DNA of 36,461 nucleotides from positions 1 to 36,461 of the forward strand of contig JAPLHB010000091.1 in assembly GCA_026389845.1 (NCBI GenBank), read 5' to 3'. The position numbers and the translations under genes are program-made. Numbering within the stretch: position 1 is the first letter of the stretch; every line of letters begins with the position of its first letter. The stretch is from Chloroflexota bacterium. Its GTDB lineage: Bacteria > Chloroflexota > Anaerolineae > CG2-30-64-16. This document shows, one piece after another, positions 18,348 to 25,726 of the stretch. The notes under the pieces were generated by a model. The model saw only the letters and a list, made by a program, of their open reading frames with translations, was not told where the DNA came from and did not search any database.

Positions 18348-19640
18348 TTACGGCGCTAACCAGGCAGCAAGTTTCACGCAGCGCGTTTCACGCAACACGT
18401 CTTCCATCAACGCGTCATATACCGGCGCTTGAGCCGACCAGTCGAACCGAGCGATGGCCTGGCATAATTCTGGCGGCACACTCGACCCGGAGAGCGCCGT
18501 TCTGAGCCGCGTCAGCAACTCAGCGAAGTCATCGTAGAGACAGCGACCGTGCAGCTCGGGCGGAATCAGCTCCGGGTAGCTGAGGCGGTTGGGCAGCACC
18601 GGCAGGCAGCCGCAATAGATCGCCTCGACGATGCTCACGCCGAAGAATTCGTGGATGGCCGTGCTCAGGACCACATCGGCGTCCCACAGCAGCCTCGCGT
18701 AGTCGGTCTCGCTCGCCGCGTAGCCGTAGTGGATCAGCCGGTCGCCCAGCCGGTCGCGTGCCTCCTCGAACTCGGCTGGCTGCACGCGGAAATTTTCGCC
18801 CGCCAAGGCCACCCGAAACCGCATCCCTTCGTCGGCCAGCGCGTATAACGCCCGCAGCATCGTTTGCGGATCCTTGTCGTACTCCCACCGCTGGTTCCAT
18901 AGGATCAGCGGCGGCTCCCCGCCTTGTCTACGTGTTTCCTTGTCTGCCCTGAAAAATGCTCGGCGGCTCCGGATTAGAGGCTTCAGCCGGTTTCTGCCGC
19001 CGACCAACAGACCGGCTAAAGCCTCTAGTCCAGGCGGTCGCTTTTCATGCGCCGTGGCGTCGCCCCCGGCATGGGTAATTTCTCTGTACTTGTCGTACCG
19101 CCTCAGATCGCACCCCACCGCCAACACCTGCGCCTTCGCCTGTGCCGCTGCGACCGTTTCCAGGTGCGTGTAATCGGGAAAATGCTTGAGCAGTCGCGGC
19201 AATTCGGTGAACCAGCTTGCCATGTGATACGCCGAATTAAAGCAAACCCGGTCGGCCGAGAGCATGGCAAGGTGCTGGATCATACCATAGGTCAGATCGC
19301 GCTTTGTGCCGGGCGGAGGCGGGTAGGTGAGTTGATTCTCGTGCATGTAGAGCACGACCGGTGCGCCGGCCAGCCCGCGACGGGTCAACGCGAGGAACGC
19401 TGGCAGGTTGACCATGCTAGTCGCCAGCAGGAGATCGGGGCGCTCGCCGGCCGCCAGCAACGCGCGCGCCTGCCCGGCCAGCTCCAACGCGCCGCCCTGC
19501 ATCCGCCATTTCCAGAAGTAGCCCGGCAGCGCCAGAATGTGCACGCGATGGCGACTGGCCGCGGCATACCCCTCGGCCCAGGCGCGGTGCGAGCCGGTGT
19601 GATAAGGCGTGAGCAGCCAGATAGTCAGTGAGGTGGTCAT
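18348..19640 (-). CDS. GT4 glycosyltransferase, tRNA-queuosine mannosyltransferase (DUF3524/GTDC1) type, with in-frame repeat insertion
   Basis: 430 aa. The N-terminal half shows the DUF3524/GTDC1 hallmarks: LTPYHTGSHRAW, GYFWKWRMQGGA, ATSMVNLPAF, YMHENQLTYP and FNSAYHMASWF. The C-terminal GT-B half has PLILWNQRWEYDKDP, a sugar-nucleotide region GVSIVEAIYCGCLPVLPNRLSYPELIP, and ends in repeat-encoded residues. Human GTDC1 (QTMAN) mannosylates queuosine in tRNA-Asp; bacterial members are inferred to act on tRNA queuosine or a similar substrate. Between VGCDLRRYDKYR and PPLILWNQRWEYDK, where relatives have a short linker, there are about 50 extra residues containing a 61-bp palindrome (residues 204-224). 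The frame is intact, so the insertion is tolerated. Confidence 0.82.
   Translation of the reverse strand: MTTSLTIWLLTPYHTGSHRAWAEGYAAASRHRVHILALPGYFWKWRMQGGALELAGQARALLAAGERPDLLLATSMVNLPAFLALTRRGLAGAPVVLYMHENQLTYPPPPGTKRDLTYGMIQHLAMLSADRVCFNSAYHMASWFTELPRLLKHFPDYTHLETVAAAQAKAQVLAVGCDLRRYDKYREITHAGGDATAHEKRPPGLEALAGLLVGGRNRLKPLIRSRRAFFRADKETRRQGGEPPLILWNQRWEYDKDPQTMLRALYALADEGMRFRVALAGENFRVQPAEFEEARDRLGDRLIHYGYAASETDYARLLWDADVVLSTAIHEFFGVSIVEAIYCGCLPVLPNRLSYPELIPPELHGRCLYDDFAELLTRLRTALSGSSVPPELCQAIARFDWSAQAPVYDALMEDVLRETRCVKLAAWLAP
18371..18400 (-). repeat. Heptanucleotide repeats encoding the C-terminus of the mannosyltransferase
   Basis: GTTTCAC, GCAGCGC, GTTTCAC, GCAACAC in 7-nt register, a 14-nt alternation. 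They lie within the last codons of the minus-strand gene and resemble the arrays elsewhere in the window. Confidence 0.5.
18971..19031. repeat. 61-bp palindromic element inside the mannosyltransferase gene
   Basis: 21-nt arms (18971-18991 and 19011-19031) are inverted with two mismatches around a 19-nt loop. The core arms read TAGAGGCTTCAGCCGGT and ACCGGCTAAAGCCTCTA. The element is read through in frame and encodes PGLEALAGLLVGG and RLKPLIR. Confidence 0.85.
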
Positions 19641-19686
19641 CGGACCGCTATTTTACCATCTTTCGGCTTTCCCCGAAAGTCGCGAT

Positions 19687-19715
19687 TTGACAGCCGTGAG
19701 AAGCTATGCTAGACT
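19687..19715 (+). promoter_or_regulatory. Promoter of the ilv/leu operon
   Basis: TTGACA (19687-19692), 17-nt spacer, TAGACT (19710-19715), 29 nt before the first leader peptide. Confidence 0.78.
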
Positions 19716-19744
19716 CCCCTCAATCTCGTAAAAGGGTTTACATC

Positions 19745-19831
19745 GTGAACCACCGAACCGGCCTGATCGTTCTGTCGCTTATTGCGCTCCTTGTTATTAG
19801 CAAGGAGCCAAACTCGCTTGGGGGGCAGTAG
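19745..19831 (+). CDS. ILV-rich leader peptide 1
   Basis: 28 codons from GTG (AAAGGG about 8 nt upstream). Residues 7-18 read LIVLSLIALLVI, ten of twelve being Ile, Leu or Val, followed by SKEPNSLGGQ. An intrinsic terminator follows 39 nt after the stop. Such a run of branched-chain codons before a terminator at an ilv operon is the classic sign of ribosome-mediated attenuation: scarce charged tRNA stalls the ribosome and prevents the terminator forming. A second homologous unit lies at 20172. The alternative is a one-helix small membrane protein, because the SKEP tail is also conserved. Confidence 0.75.
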   Translation: MNHRTGLIVLSLIALLVISKEPNSLGGQ

Positions 19832-19870
19832 GCGCAGGATCTAGCCAGCGTAGACCAGGTACTTATCACC

Positions 19871-19904
19871 AAGGGCCTCCTCATCAGGATGGCCCTTTTT
19901 GTTT
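19871..19904 (+). terminator. Attenuator terminator 1
   Basis: AAGGGCC (19871-19877) pairs with GGCCCTT (19891-19897), with inner TCCT/AGGA and a CATC loop; a T-run follows (19896-19900). It lies 73 nt after the last Ile codon of leader 1 and before the small unknown gene. Confidence 0.85.
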
Positions 19905-19935
19905 GCCAATCGTCTGCTATCAAGGGAGGTTTCCT

Positions 19936-20148
19936 ATGTCACCCGTAGATACCCAGACCCCAGCCACGGCCAAGGGACAACCGCGTGCTCAGGTCAGCCA
20001 GGCGCCGACCTACGAGCCGGGCGTCACGCCCAAGGGGCATCAGCATGCCTCGCCGGCGCGACCGACCAGCCAGGCCGAACGCGCGGTGATGCACCCCGAA
20101 CATCACGACCCGGACTGGCGCTACTATCACGCCGCTGGGGTGGGATGA
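19936..20148 (+). CDS. Unknown small hydrophilic protein between two attenuators
   Basis: 70 aa, ATG with a strong GGGAGG 6 nt upstream. I do not recognise the family. The first two thirds are rich in Pro, Thr, Gln, Ala and Lys and probably disordered; the C-terminus is His- and aromatic-rich (MHPEHHDPDWRYYHAAGVG), with four His, so metal binding is conceivable. It has no signal peptide or membrane segment. It lies between two homologous ILV-leader/terminator units, so its expression should respond to branched-chain amino acids. Its stop TGA overlaps an ATG (ATGA, 20145-20148) that is in frame with leader 2, suggesting translational coupling. Confidence 0.7.
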   Translation: MSPVDTQTPATAKGQPRAQVSQAPTYEPGVTPKGHQHASPARPTSQAERAVMHPEHHDPDWRYYHAAGVG

Positions 20149-20171
20149 GTTTGTGGAGCGAAGATCACATC

Positions 20172-20276
20172 ATGGTTTACGACACTGGCCTGATTGTCCT
20201 GGTGCTTGTTGCGCTCCTTGCGATCGTCATTAGCAAGGAGCCAAAGGCATTTGGGAGGCAATCGACCAGGGACTAA
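20172..20276 (+). CDS. ILV-rich leader peptide 2 (ilvB leader)
   Basis: 34 codons from ATG 20172, or 43 from the coupled ATG at 20145. Residues 7-20 read LIVLVLVALLAIVI, twelve of fourteen being Ile, Leu or Val, followed by SKEPKAFGRQSTRD. It is homologous to leader 1 in both peptide and nucleotides (both carry TTAGCAAGGAGCCAAA), so the unit has been duplicated. The terminator stem begins 73 nt after the last Ile codon, the same distance as in leader 1 although the stop codons differ. That points to an RNA-level constraint, as expected for attenuation of ilvB. Confidence 0.78.
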   Translation: MVYDTGLIVLVLVALLAIVISKEPKAFGRQSTRD

Positions 20277-20303
20277 GCCAGCGCAGACACAGTGCTTGCA
20301 ACC

Positions 20304-20335
20304 AGGGCCTTCCAAACAGGAGGCCCTTTTGTTTG
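20304..20335 (+). terminator. Attenuator terminator 2
   Basis: AGGGCCT (20304-20310) pairs with AGGCCCT (20321-20327), with inner pairs, followed by TTTT then GTTTG. It lies upstream of ilvB. Confidence 0.85.
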
Positions 20336-20337
20336 TC

Positions 20338-20448
20338 TGCGCACGGTCGGTCGCACGTGCGCAGATCGGTCTACGAGCGCCATGCAGGCGCTCATGGGGC
20401 AATGATGCCTCTCGCGGTCGCCCGATGGACGATAACGAGAGGCTTTTT
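20338..20448 (+). promoter_or_regulatory. Structured ilvB leader with a third terminator-like hairpin
   Basis: Three further perfect hairpins: TGCGCACG/CGTGCGCA (20338-20345 with 20356-20363), GAGCGCC/GGCGCTC (20375-20381 with 20387-20393) and GCCTCTCG/CGAGAGGC (20407-20414 with 20436-20443). The last is followed by five T (20444-20448), 28 nt before the ilvB start. It could be a third control point, for example a second attenuator or a processing site. Confidence 0.6.
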
Positions 20449-20476
20449 CATGCGCTGCATTCTTTGGGAGGAGATC

Positions 20477-22186
20477 ATGAAACGTACTGGTGCTCAGATT
20501 ATCTGGGAAAGCCTGATGTGCGAGGGCGTGGGGGTAGTCTTCGGCTACCCTGGCGGTCAGATCATGCCCGCGTACGACGCGCTCCTGGACTACCCGAGCG
20601 TCCACCACGTGCTGGTGCGACACGAGGAGAACGCTGTCTTTGCGGCAGGCGGATACGCACGAGCCAGCGGTCGGGTGGGCGTGTGCGTGGCAACCTCTGG
20701 CCCAGGCGCGACGAACCTGATCACCGGCCTGGCCGATGCCATGCTGGACTCGGTGCCGCTGGTAGCGGTCACAGGCCAGGTCAGCTCCGCCCTCGTGGGG
20801 TCGGACGCCTTCCAAGAGACCGACGTGACCGGCGTGACGCTGCCGGTGACGAAGCACAACTACCTGGTGACCAGGGTGGGTGATCTGCCCCAGGTGATGA
20901 AGGAGGCGTTCTACATCGCCCGCAGCGGCCGGCCTGGCCCCGTGCTGGTGGACATCTGCAAGGATGTTCAGATTGCCTCAACGGACTTTGACTACGACGC
21001 CATCAAAGTGCGGCTCCCAGGCTATCATCCCAAACTGCGCGGCGCCGACCAGCTCGTCCGGCAAGCCGCCGCGTACATCAATGAGGCCAAACGCCCCGTC
21101 ATCCTGGCCGGTCACGGCATCATTCTCAGCGGCGCGCACGACGAGCTACGCCGGTTCGCTGAACAGGGCAACATCCCCATTACCACGACGCTGCTCGGCA
21201 TCGGCTGCATCCCCGAATCCCACCCGCTCAACCTGCGGATGATGGGAATGCACGGCGAAGCCTGGGTCAACCACGCGATTCAGACGGCCGATCTCCTGAT
21301 TGCCCTCGGTATGCGCTTCGATGACCGCGTCACCGGGAACCTGAGCGCCTATGCCAAGCACGCCGACATCATCCACGTGGACATTGACCCGGCCGAGATC
21401 AACAAGAACGTGTTGGTTGACGTCGGAATCGCCGGAGACGTCAAGAACGTGCTGGCGCAACTCCTGCCGTTGATCGAGCACCGCGGCCGCGCGGACTGGT
21501 TCACCCAGATCACCGAGTGGCAGCGGGAAGCCAAAACCCGCGACATCATGGGGCAGGACGATGACACCTTGCACGTGCCGTTCATCCTCAGCGAAATCCA
21601 GCGCCAGATGAACGGCAAGAGCGTCACCGTCGTGACCGACGTGGGCCAGCACCAGATGTGGACGGCACAGTATTTCCGCCAGGAGCGCAAGAACGGCTTG
21701 CTGACCTCCGGGGGCCTGGGTGCGATGGGCTTCGGCATCCCGACGGCCATCGGCGCCAGCTTTGCGCGGCCTGACGATGAAATCTGGGTCATCGTCGGCG
21801 ATGGCGGCTTCCAGATGAGCCTGCCCGAGTTGGCGACGATCATGCAGGAGCGGCGGCCGATCAAGATCGCGGTGATGCGTAATGGCTATCTGGGCATGGT
21901 GCGCCAGTGGCAAGAGTTGATCCACGACCACCGCTATTCCGAGGTCAACATCAGTTGCCCCGATATCCTCAAGCTCGGGGCCGCGTACGACATCCTGGCG
22001 ATGCGCGCCGAGACCAAAGAACAGGTCGGTGAGGTCATCGCAGAGGCGCGGTCGCATGGCGGGCCGGTGCTGCTGGATTTCGTGGTGGAGCAGGAAGTCA
22101 ACGTCTACCCGATGGTGGCCCCCGGCAAGGCGCTGAACGAAATGTTGCGGCGGCCGGTAAACGAGCGGATCGCGAGCGGGTTGTGA
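20477..22186 (+). CDS. ilvB: Acetolactate (acetohydroxyacid) synthase large subunit
   Basis: 569 aa, ThDP-dependent. It condenses two pyruvates to acetolactate, or pyruvate with 2-oxobutyrate to acetohydroxybutyrate, the first common step to Val/Leu/Ile. Visible motifs: FGYPGGQIMPAYDAL, the catalytic ThDP Glu in VRHEENAVFAAGGYAR, ATSGPGATNL, and the ThDP/Mg motif from GDGGFQMSLPEL to NGYLGMVRQWQ. The chosen ATG has GGGAGGAG just upstream. Upstream in-frame codons run through the leader hairpins and are unlikely to be translated. ilvN follows after 16 bp. Confidence 0.96.
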   Translation: MKRTGAQIIWESLMCEGVGVVFGYPGGQIMPAYDALLDYPSVHHVLVRHEENAVFAAGGYARASGRVGVCVATSGPGATNLITGLADAMLDSVPLVAVTGQVSSALVGSDAFQETDVTGVTLPVTKHNYLVTRVGDLPQVMKEAFYIARSGRPGPVLVDICKDVQIASTDFDYDAIKVRLPGYHPKLRGADQLVRQAAAYINEAKRPVILAGHGIILSGAHDELRRFAEQGNIPITTTLLGIGCIPESHPLNLRMMGMHGEAWVNHAIQTADLLIALGMRFDDRVTGNLSAYAKHADIIHVDIDPAEINKNVLVDVGIAGDVKNVLAQLLPLIEHRGRADWFTQITEWQREAKTRDIMGQDDDTLHVPFILSEIQRQMNGKSVTVVTDVGQHQMWTAQYFRQERKNGLLTSGGLGAMGFGIPTAIGASFARPDDEIWVIVGDGGFQMSLPELATIMQERRPIKIAVMRNGYLGMVRQWQELIHDHRYSEVNISCPDILKLGAAYDILAMRAETKEQVGEVIAEARSHGGPVLLDFVVEQEVNVYPMVAPGKALNEMLRRPVNERIASGL

Positions 22187-22202
22187 AGAAAGGGAATCCA
22201 AT

Positions 22203-22817
22203 ATGACACTCATAGACCACTCCAACGGCAACGCCAAAAAGGCCCCTCACATCCTGATGGCGCTGGTGGAGAACAAGCCGGGCGTATTGACCCGTGTGGC
22301 AAGCCTGTTTCGCCGCCGCGGATTCAACATCGAGAGCCTGACTGTCGGTCACACCGATAACCCGGACATCTCCCGCATGACCATCGTGGTGGATGCCAGC
22401 AAGACGAACGCGACGATGGTCGCGAACAATCTGTTCAAGTTGGTCAACGTCATTGACGTGCAAGACGTGAGCCACGAGCCGGCCGTCACGCGAGACCTGG
22501 CGCTGATTAAGGTCAAGTCCACCGCGCAGACGCTTTTTGAGCTGAACCAGATGGTAGACATTTACAGGGCGAAGGTGGTGGACATTTGCGCCGAGTCGGT
22601 CATCGTCGAAGTTACCGGTCCGGAGTCGAAGATTGATTCCATGGTCGGGATGCTGGAGCCTTATGGCATCCTGGAAATGGTGCGCACGGGCCTGGTTGCG
22701 ATGGTACGCGGATCAGGCTATTTCTCGGGCCTGCCTCAGGTGGAGGAAAACGGCGACACGGTCGGCCTGATGCCCGGAACAGAAGGTCAGACGATCGAGG
22801 ATGCCCGCGTGGGCTGA
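22203..22817 (+). CDS. ilvN: Acetolactate synthase small (regulatory) subunit
   Basis: 204 aa. The N-terminal ACT domain ([31 protein letters not shown]) binds valine for feedback control in this family, and the C-terminal ALS_ss_C domain activates the large subunit. It is slightly longer than the usual 160-175 aa, with extra residues at both ends ([14 protein letters not shown] and an acidic tail). AAAGGG precedes the ATG. It forms the holoenzyme with the upstream IlvB. Confidence 0.94.
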   Translation: MTLIDHSNGNAKKAPHILMALVENKPGVLTRVASLFRRRGFNIESLTVGHTDNPDISRMTIVVDASKTNATMVANNLFKLVNVIDVQDVSHEPAVTRDLALIKVKSTAQTLFELNQMVDIYRAKVVDICAESVIVEVTGPESKIDSMVGMLEPYGILEMVRTGLVAMVRGSGYFSGLPQVEENGDTVGLMPGTEGQTIEDARVG

Positions 22818-22866
22818 CCTCTCAGATTTCGATCTCATCATTCATTCCCAAGGAGACAATTTCCTC

Positions 22867-23889
22867 ATGGCAAACATCTACTACGACAAGGACGCGGACC
22901 TGGGCCTGCTCCAGGGCAAGACGATCGCGATCATCGGCTTCGGCAGCCAGGGCCATGCACATGCCTTGAACCTGCACGATTCCGGGGTGAAGGTGGTGGT
23001 GGGCCTCTACCCGGGCAGCAAGTCGTGGGCCAAGGCGCAGGTGGCGGGCCTGGCGGTGATGGCCGTGGCGGATGCGGCCCAGGCCGCCGACACCGTCATG
23101 ATCCTGACGCCGGACGTGGGCCAGGGTCAACTCTACCGCGAGCAGATCGCGCCGGCCATGACCGCGGGCAAGACCCTGATGTTCGCGCACGGGTTCGCCA
23201 TCCGCTTCGGCCAGGTGCAGCCGCCGGCCGACGTGGACGTGAGCATGATCGCGCCCAAGGGACCCGGTCACCGCGTCCGCGAGACCTACCTGGCGGGCCA
23301 GGGCGTGCCCGCGTTGGTCGCCGTGCATCAAAACCCCTCCGGCCACGCCAAAGAGAATGCGCTGGCCTATGCCAAGGCGCTCGGCGCGGCCCGCGCGGGC
23401 GTGCTGGAGACCACCTTTGCCGAGGAGACCGAGAGTGACCTGTTCGGCGAGCAGGCGGTGCTCTGCGGTGGCGTTTCCAACCTGATGAAGGCCGGTTTCG
23501 AGACGCTGGTGGAAGCAGGCTACCAGCCGGAGATCGCCTACTTCGAGTGCATCCACGAGATGAAGCTGATCGTGGATCTGATCTACCAGGGGGGCCTGTC
23601 CTATATGCGCTATTCGGTCAGCGACACCGCGGAGCACGGCGATTACCGCTCCGGCCCGCGCATCGTGGACGACCGGACGCGCGCCGAGATGAAGAAAATC
23701 CTGGCCGAAATCCAGAGCGGCGCGTACGCCGAGGAATGGATGGACGAGAACGCCCAGGGCCGGCCGAACTTCAACCAGTGGCGGCAAGAAGGCATGACCT
23801 CCCAGGTCGAGGAAGTCGGCCGCAGCCTGCGCCGCATGATGCCGTGGCTGAATCCGAAGGAAGTGAAGCCGGGGCAAGGCGGGGCGTGA
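22867..23889 (+). CDS. ilvC: Ketol-acid reductoisomerase (class I)
   Basis: 340 aa, the short class I form. It isomerises and reduces acetolactate or acetohydroxybutyrate with NAD(P)H and Mg. It shows the Rossmann motif [31 protein letters not shown], and the Mg-binding knotted domain with [12 protein letters not shown] and [17 protein letters not shown]. The start [12 protein letters not shown] has AAGGAG 11 nt upstream; an in-frame ATG at 22801 inside ilvN is unlikely. Its stop codon lies in the first unit of a heptanucleotide array. Confidence 0.96.
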   Translation: MANIYYDKDADLGLLQGKTIAIIGFGSQGHAHALNLHDSGVKVVVGLYPGSKSWAKAQVAGLAVMAVADAAQAADTVMILTPDVGQGQLYREQIAPAMTAGKTLMFAHGFAIRFGQVQPPADVDVSMIAPKGPGHRVRETYLAGQGVPALVAVHQNPSGHAKENALAYAKALGAARAGVLETTFAEETESDLFGEQAVLCGGVSNLMKAGFETLVEAGYQPEIAYFECIHEMKLIVDLIYQGGLSYMRYSVSDTAEHGDYRSGPRIVDDRTRAEMKKILAEIQSGAYAEEWMDENAQGRPNFNQWRQEGMTSQVEEVGRSLRRMMPWLNPKEVKPGQGGA

Positions 23890-24083
23890 GATTGGATGCT
23901 GGAAGCTGGAAACTGGAAGCTATAGGTGTTCAGGTAGTGTTTTGGGGTAGTGGAACACCCCAGCCTAAACGCAGGGGCCTGAAAGCCGCCTCAAGCTACG
24001 ACGTTTAGGTTGCAGTATCTCATCACCCCCAAATCTTTATCTGGCGCACTACAGCTTCCAGCTTCTAGCTTCCAGCTTCAAGC
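23889..24083. repeat. Inverted heptanucleotide arrays flanking a palindromic insert (ilvC/leuA junction)
   Basis: The left array 23889-23921 has 7-nt units of form NNCTGGA (TGCTGGA, AGCTGGA, AACTGGA). The right array 24053-24083 has AGCTTCC-type units, the reverse complement of the left. Between them CCTAAACG (23964-23971) and CGTTTAGG (24002-24009) form a further inverted repeat. No gene lies in the 211-bp gap. Confidence 0.7.
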
Positions 24084-24100
24084 ATCAGGAGACTAATACT

Positions 24101-25726
24101 ATGGATGAGCCTGCTGTCGTTCGTATCTTCGACACCACGCTGCGCGACGGCGAGCAATCGCCGGGCGCGACGTTGAACATTGATGAAAAGCTGGACATCG
24201 CCCGGAACCTGGCGAAGCTGGGCGTGGACGTGATAGAGGCCGGCTTCCCGATTGCGTCGCCGGGCGATTTCGAGGCGGTGCGCCGCATCGCCGTTGAGGT
24301 GGGCCAGGGCGAGGACGCGCCGATCATCGCTGGGCTGGCGCGTGCCAACAAGGCCGACATTGATCGGGCCTGGGACGCGGTTCGTCCGGCCCAGCGACCT
24401 CGCATCCACACCTTCCTCGCCACCTCCGACATTCACCTCCAGTACAAGCTCAAAATCAGCCGCGAGGAGTGCCTGGCGCGGGTCGGCGAGATGGTGGCCT
24501 ATGCGCGGAGCCTGTGCCCCGACATCGAGTTCTCGCCGGAGGACGGCGGCCGCTCCGACCCGGAGTTCCTCTACCAGGTGCTGGAGGTCGCGATCAAAGC
24601 CGGTGCGACCACGTTGAACATCCCCGACACCGTCGGATACACCACGCCGGGCGAGTTCGGCGGGTTGATTGCGGGCATCCTCAAGCACGTGCCCGGCGCC
24701 GCTGGCGTGATCATCTCGGCCCACTGCCACGACGACCTGGGGCTGGCGACGGCCAACACGCTGGCAGCCATCCAGGCGGGTGCGCGGCAGGTCGAAGTAA
24801 CGGTCAACGGCATCGGCGAGCGGGCGGGCAACACCTCGCTGGAAGAGATCGTGATGACGCTCCACACCCGTCCGACGGTGTACGGTCTGCGCACGCGCGT
24901 GGATACCACCCAGATCGCCCGCATCAGCCGGCTGGTCAGCGCGTACACCGGCATCCCGGTACAGCCGAACAAGGCCATCGTCGGCGCGAACGCGGTCGCG
25001 CACGAGGCGGGCATCCACCAGGACGGCGTCCTCAAGAACCCGCTGACCTACGAGATCATGCGGCCCGAGACCATCGGCCTGGCCGACAACCGGCTGGTGC
25101 TGGGCAAGCACAGCGGCCGCCACGCCTTCCAGCAGAAGCTCGTCGCCCTGGGCTACGATCTCGCCGGCCCCGATCTGAACCGGGTCTTCGAGCGGTTCAA
25201 AGACCTGTGCGACAAGAAGAAAATCGTGGCCGATCCCGACATCGAGGCTATCGTCAGCGACGAGATCTACCAACCGGTCGAATGGTGGCGGCTGCTGCAC
25301 GTCCAGGTATCCAACGGCACGGGGATGCGGCCGACCGCGGCGGTGAGCCTGCGCGGGCCGGACGGTGTGATGCGCATGGACGCGGCCATCGGCACGGGGC
25401 CGGTGGACGCGATCTACAAGGCGATCAACCGCATCGTCCAGGCGCCCAACGTCCTCACCGAGTTCAGCATCAAGGCCGTGACCGAGGGCATTGATGCGGT
25501 GGGCGAGGTGACGATTCGGGTGGAGCCATCGGATGACGAATACCCCAACAGCAATGGCTTCGCCGCGCTCAACCCGCAGACCGAGGTTCACCTTCGACGC
25601 CGCACCTACAGCGGCCACGGCGCGGACACCGACATCATCGTGGCGGCTGCCAAGGCATACATGAGCGCGTTGAACAAGATGCTGAGCGCGAAGAAAGAGG
25701 GAGCAAATGGCTCGCACCCTTCTTGA
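24101..25726 (+). CDS. leuA: 2-isopropylmalate synthase
   Basis: 541 aa. It condenses 2-oxoisovalerate with acetyl-CoA, the first committed step to leucine. HMGL-like barrel: [19 protein letters not shown], metal-binding [18 protein letters not shown] and [14 protein letters not shown]. The C-terminal LeuA allosteric dimerisation domain (about 400-520) is complete, so leucine feedback is expected. AGGAG lies 9 nt before the ATG. The 3' end overlaps leuC by 20 bp, implying coupled translation. A second paralogue in the operon (27913-29526) is CimA, distinguished by its own signatures. Confidence 0.95.
   Translation: MDEPAVVRIFDTTLRDGEQSPGATLNIDEKLDIARNLAKLGVDVIEAGFPIASPGDFEAVRRIAVEVGQGEDAPIIAGLARANKADIDRAWDAVRPAQRPRIHTFLATSDIHLQYKLKISREECLARVGEMVAYARSLCPDIEFSPEDGGRSDPEFLYQVLEVAIKAGATTLNIPDTVGYTTPGEFGGLIAGILKHVPGAAGVIISAHCHDDLGLATANTLAAIQAGARQVEVTVNGIGERAGNTSLEEIVMTLHTRPTVYGLRTRVDTTQIARISRLVSAYTGIPVQPNKAIVGANAVAHEAGIHQDGVLKNPLTYEIMRPETIGLADNRLVLGKHSGRHAFQQKLVALGYDLAGPDLNRVFERFKDLCDKKKIVADPDIEAIVSDEIYQPVEWWRLLHVQVSNGTGMRPTAAVSLRGPDGVMRMDAAIGTGPVDAIYKAINRIVQAPNVLTEFSIKAVTEGIDAVGEVTIRVEPSDDEYPNSNGFAALNPQTEVHLRRRTYSGHGADTDIIVAAAKAYMSALNKMLSAKKEGANGSHPS

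Noticed and set aside
20382..20405. Third leader peptide before ilvB (MQALMGQ)
   Set aside because: Only seven codons with a single Leu and no ribosome binding site; not comparable with leaders 1 and 2.
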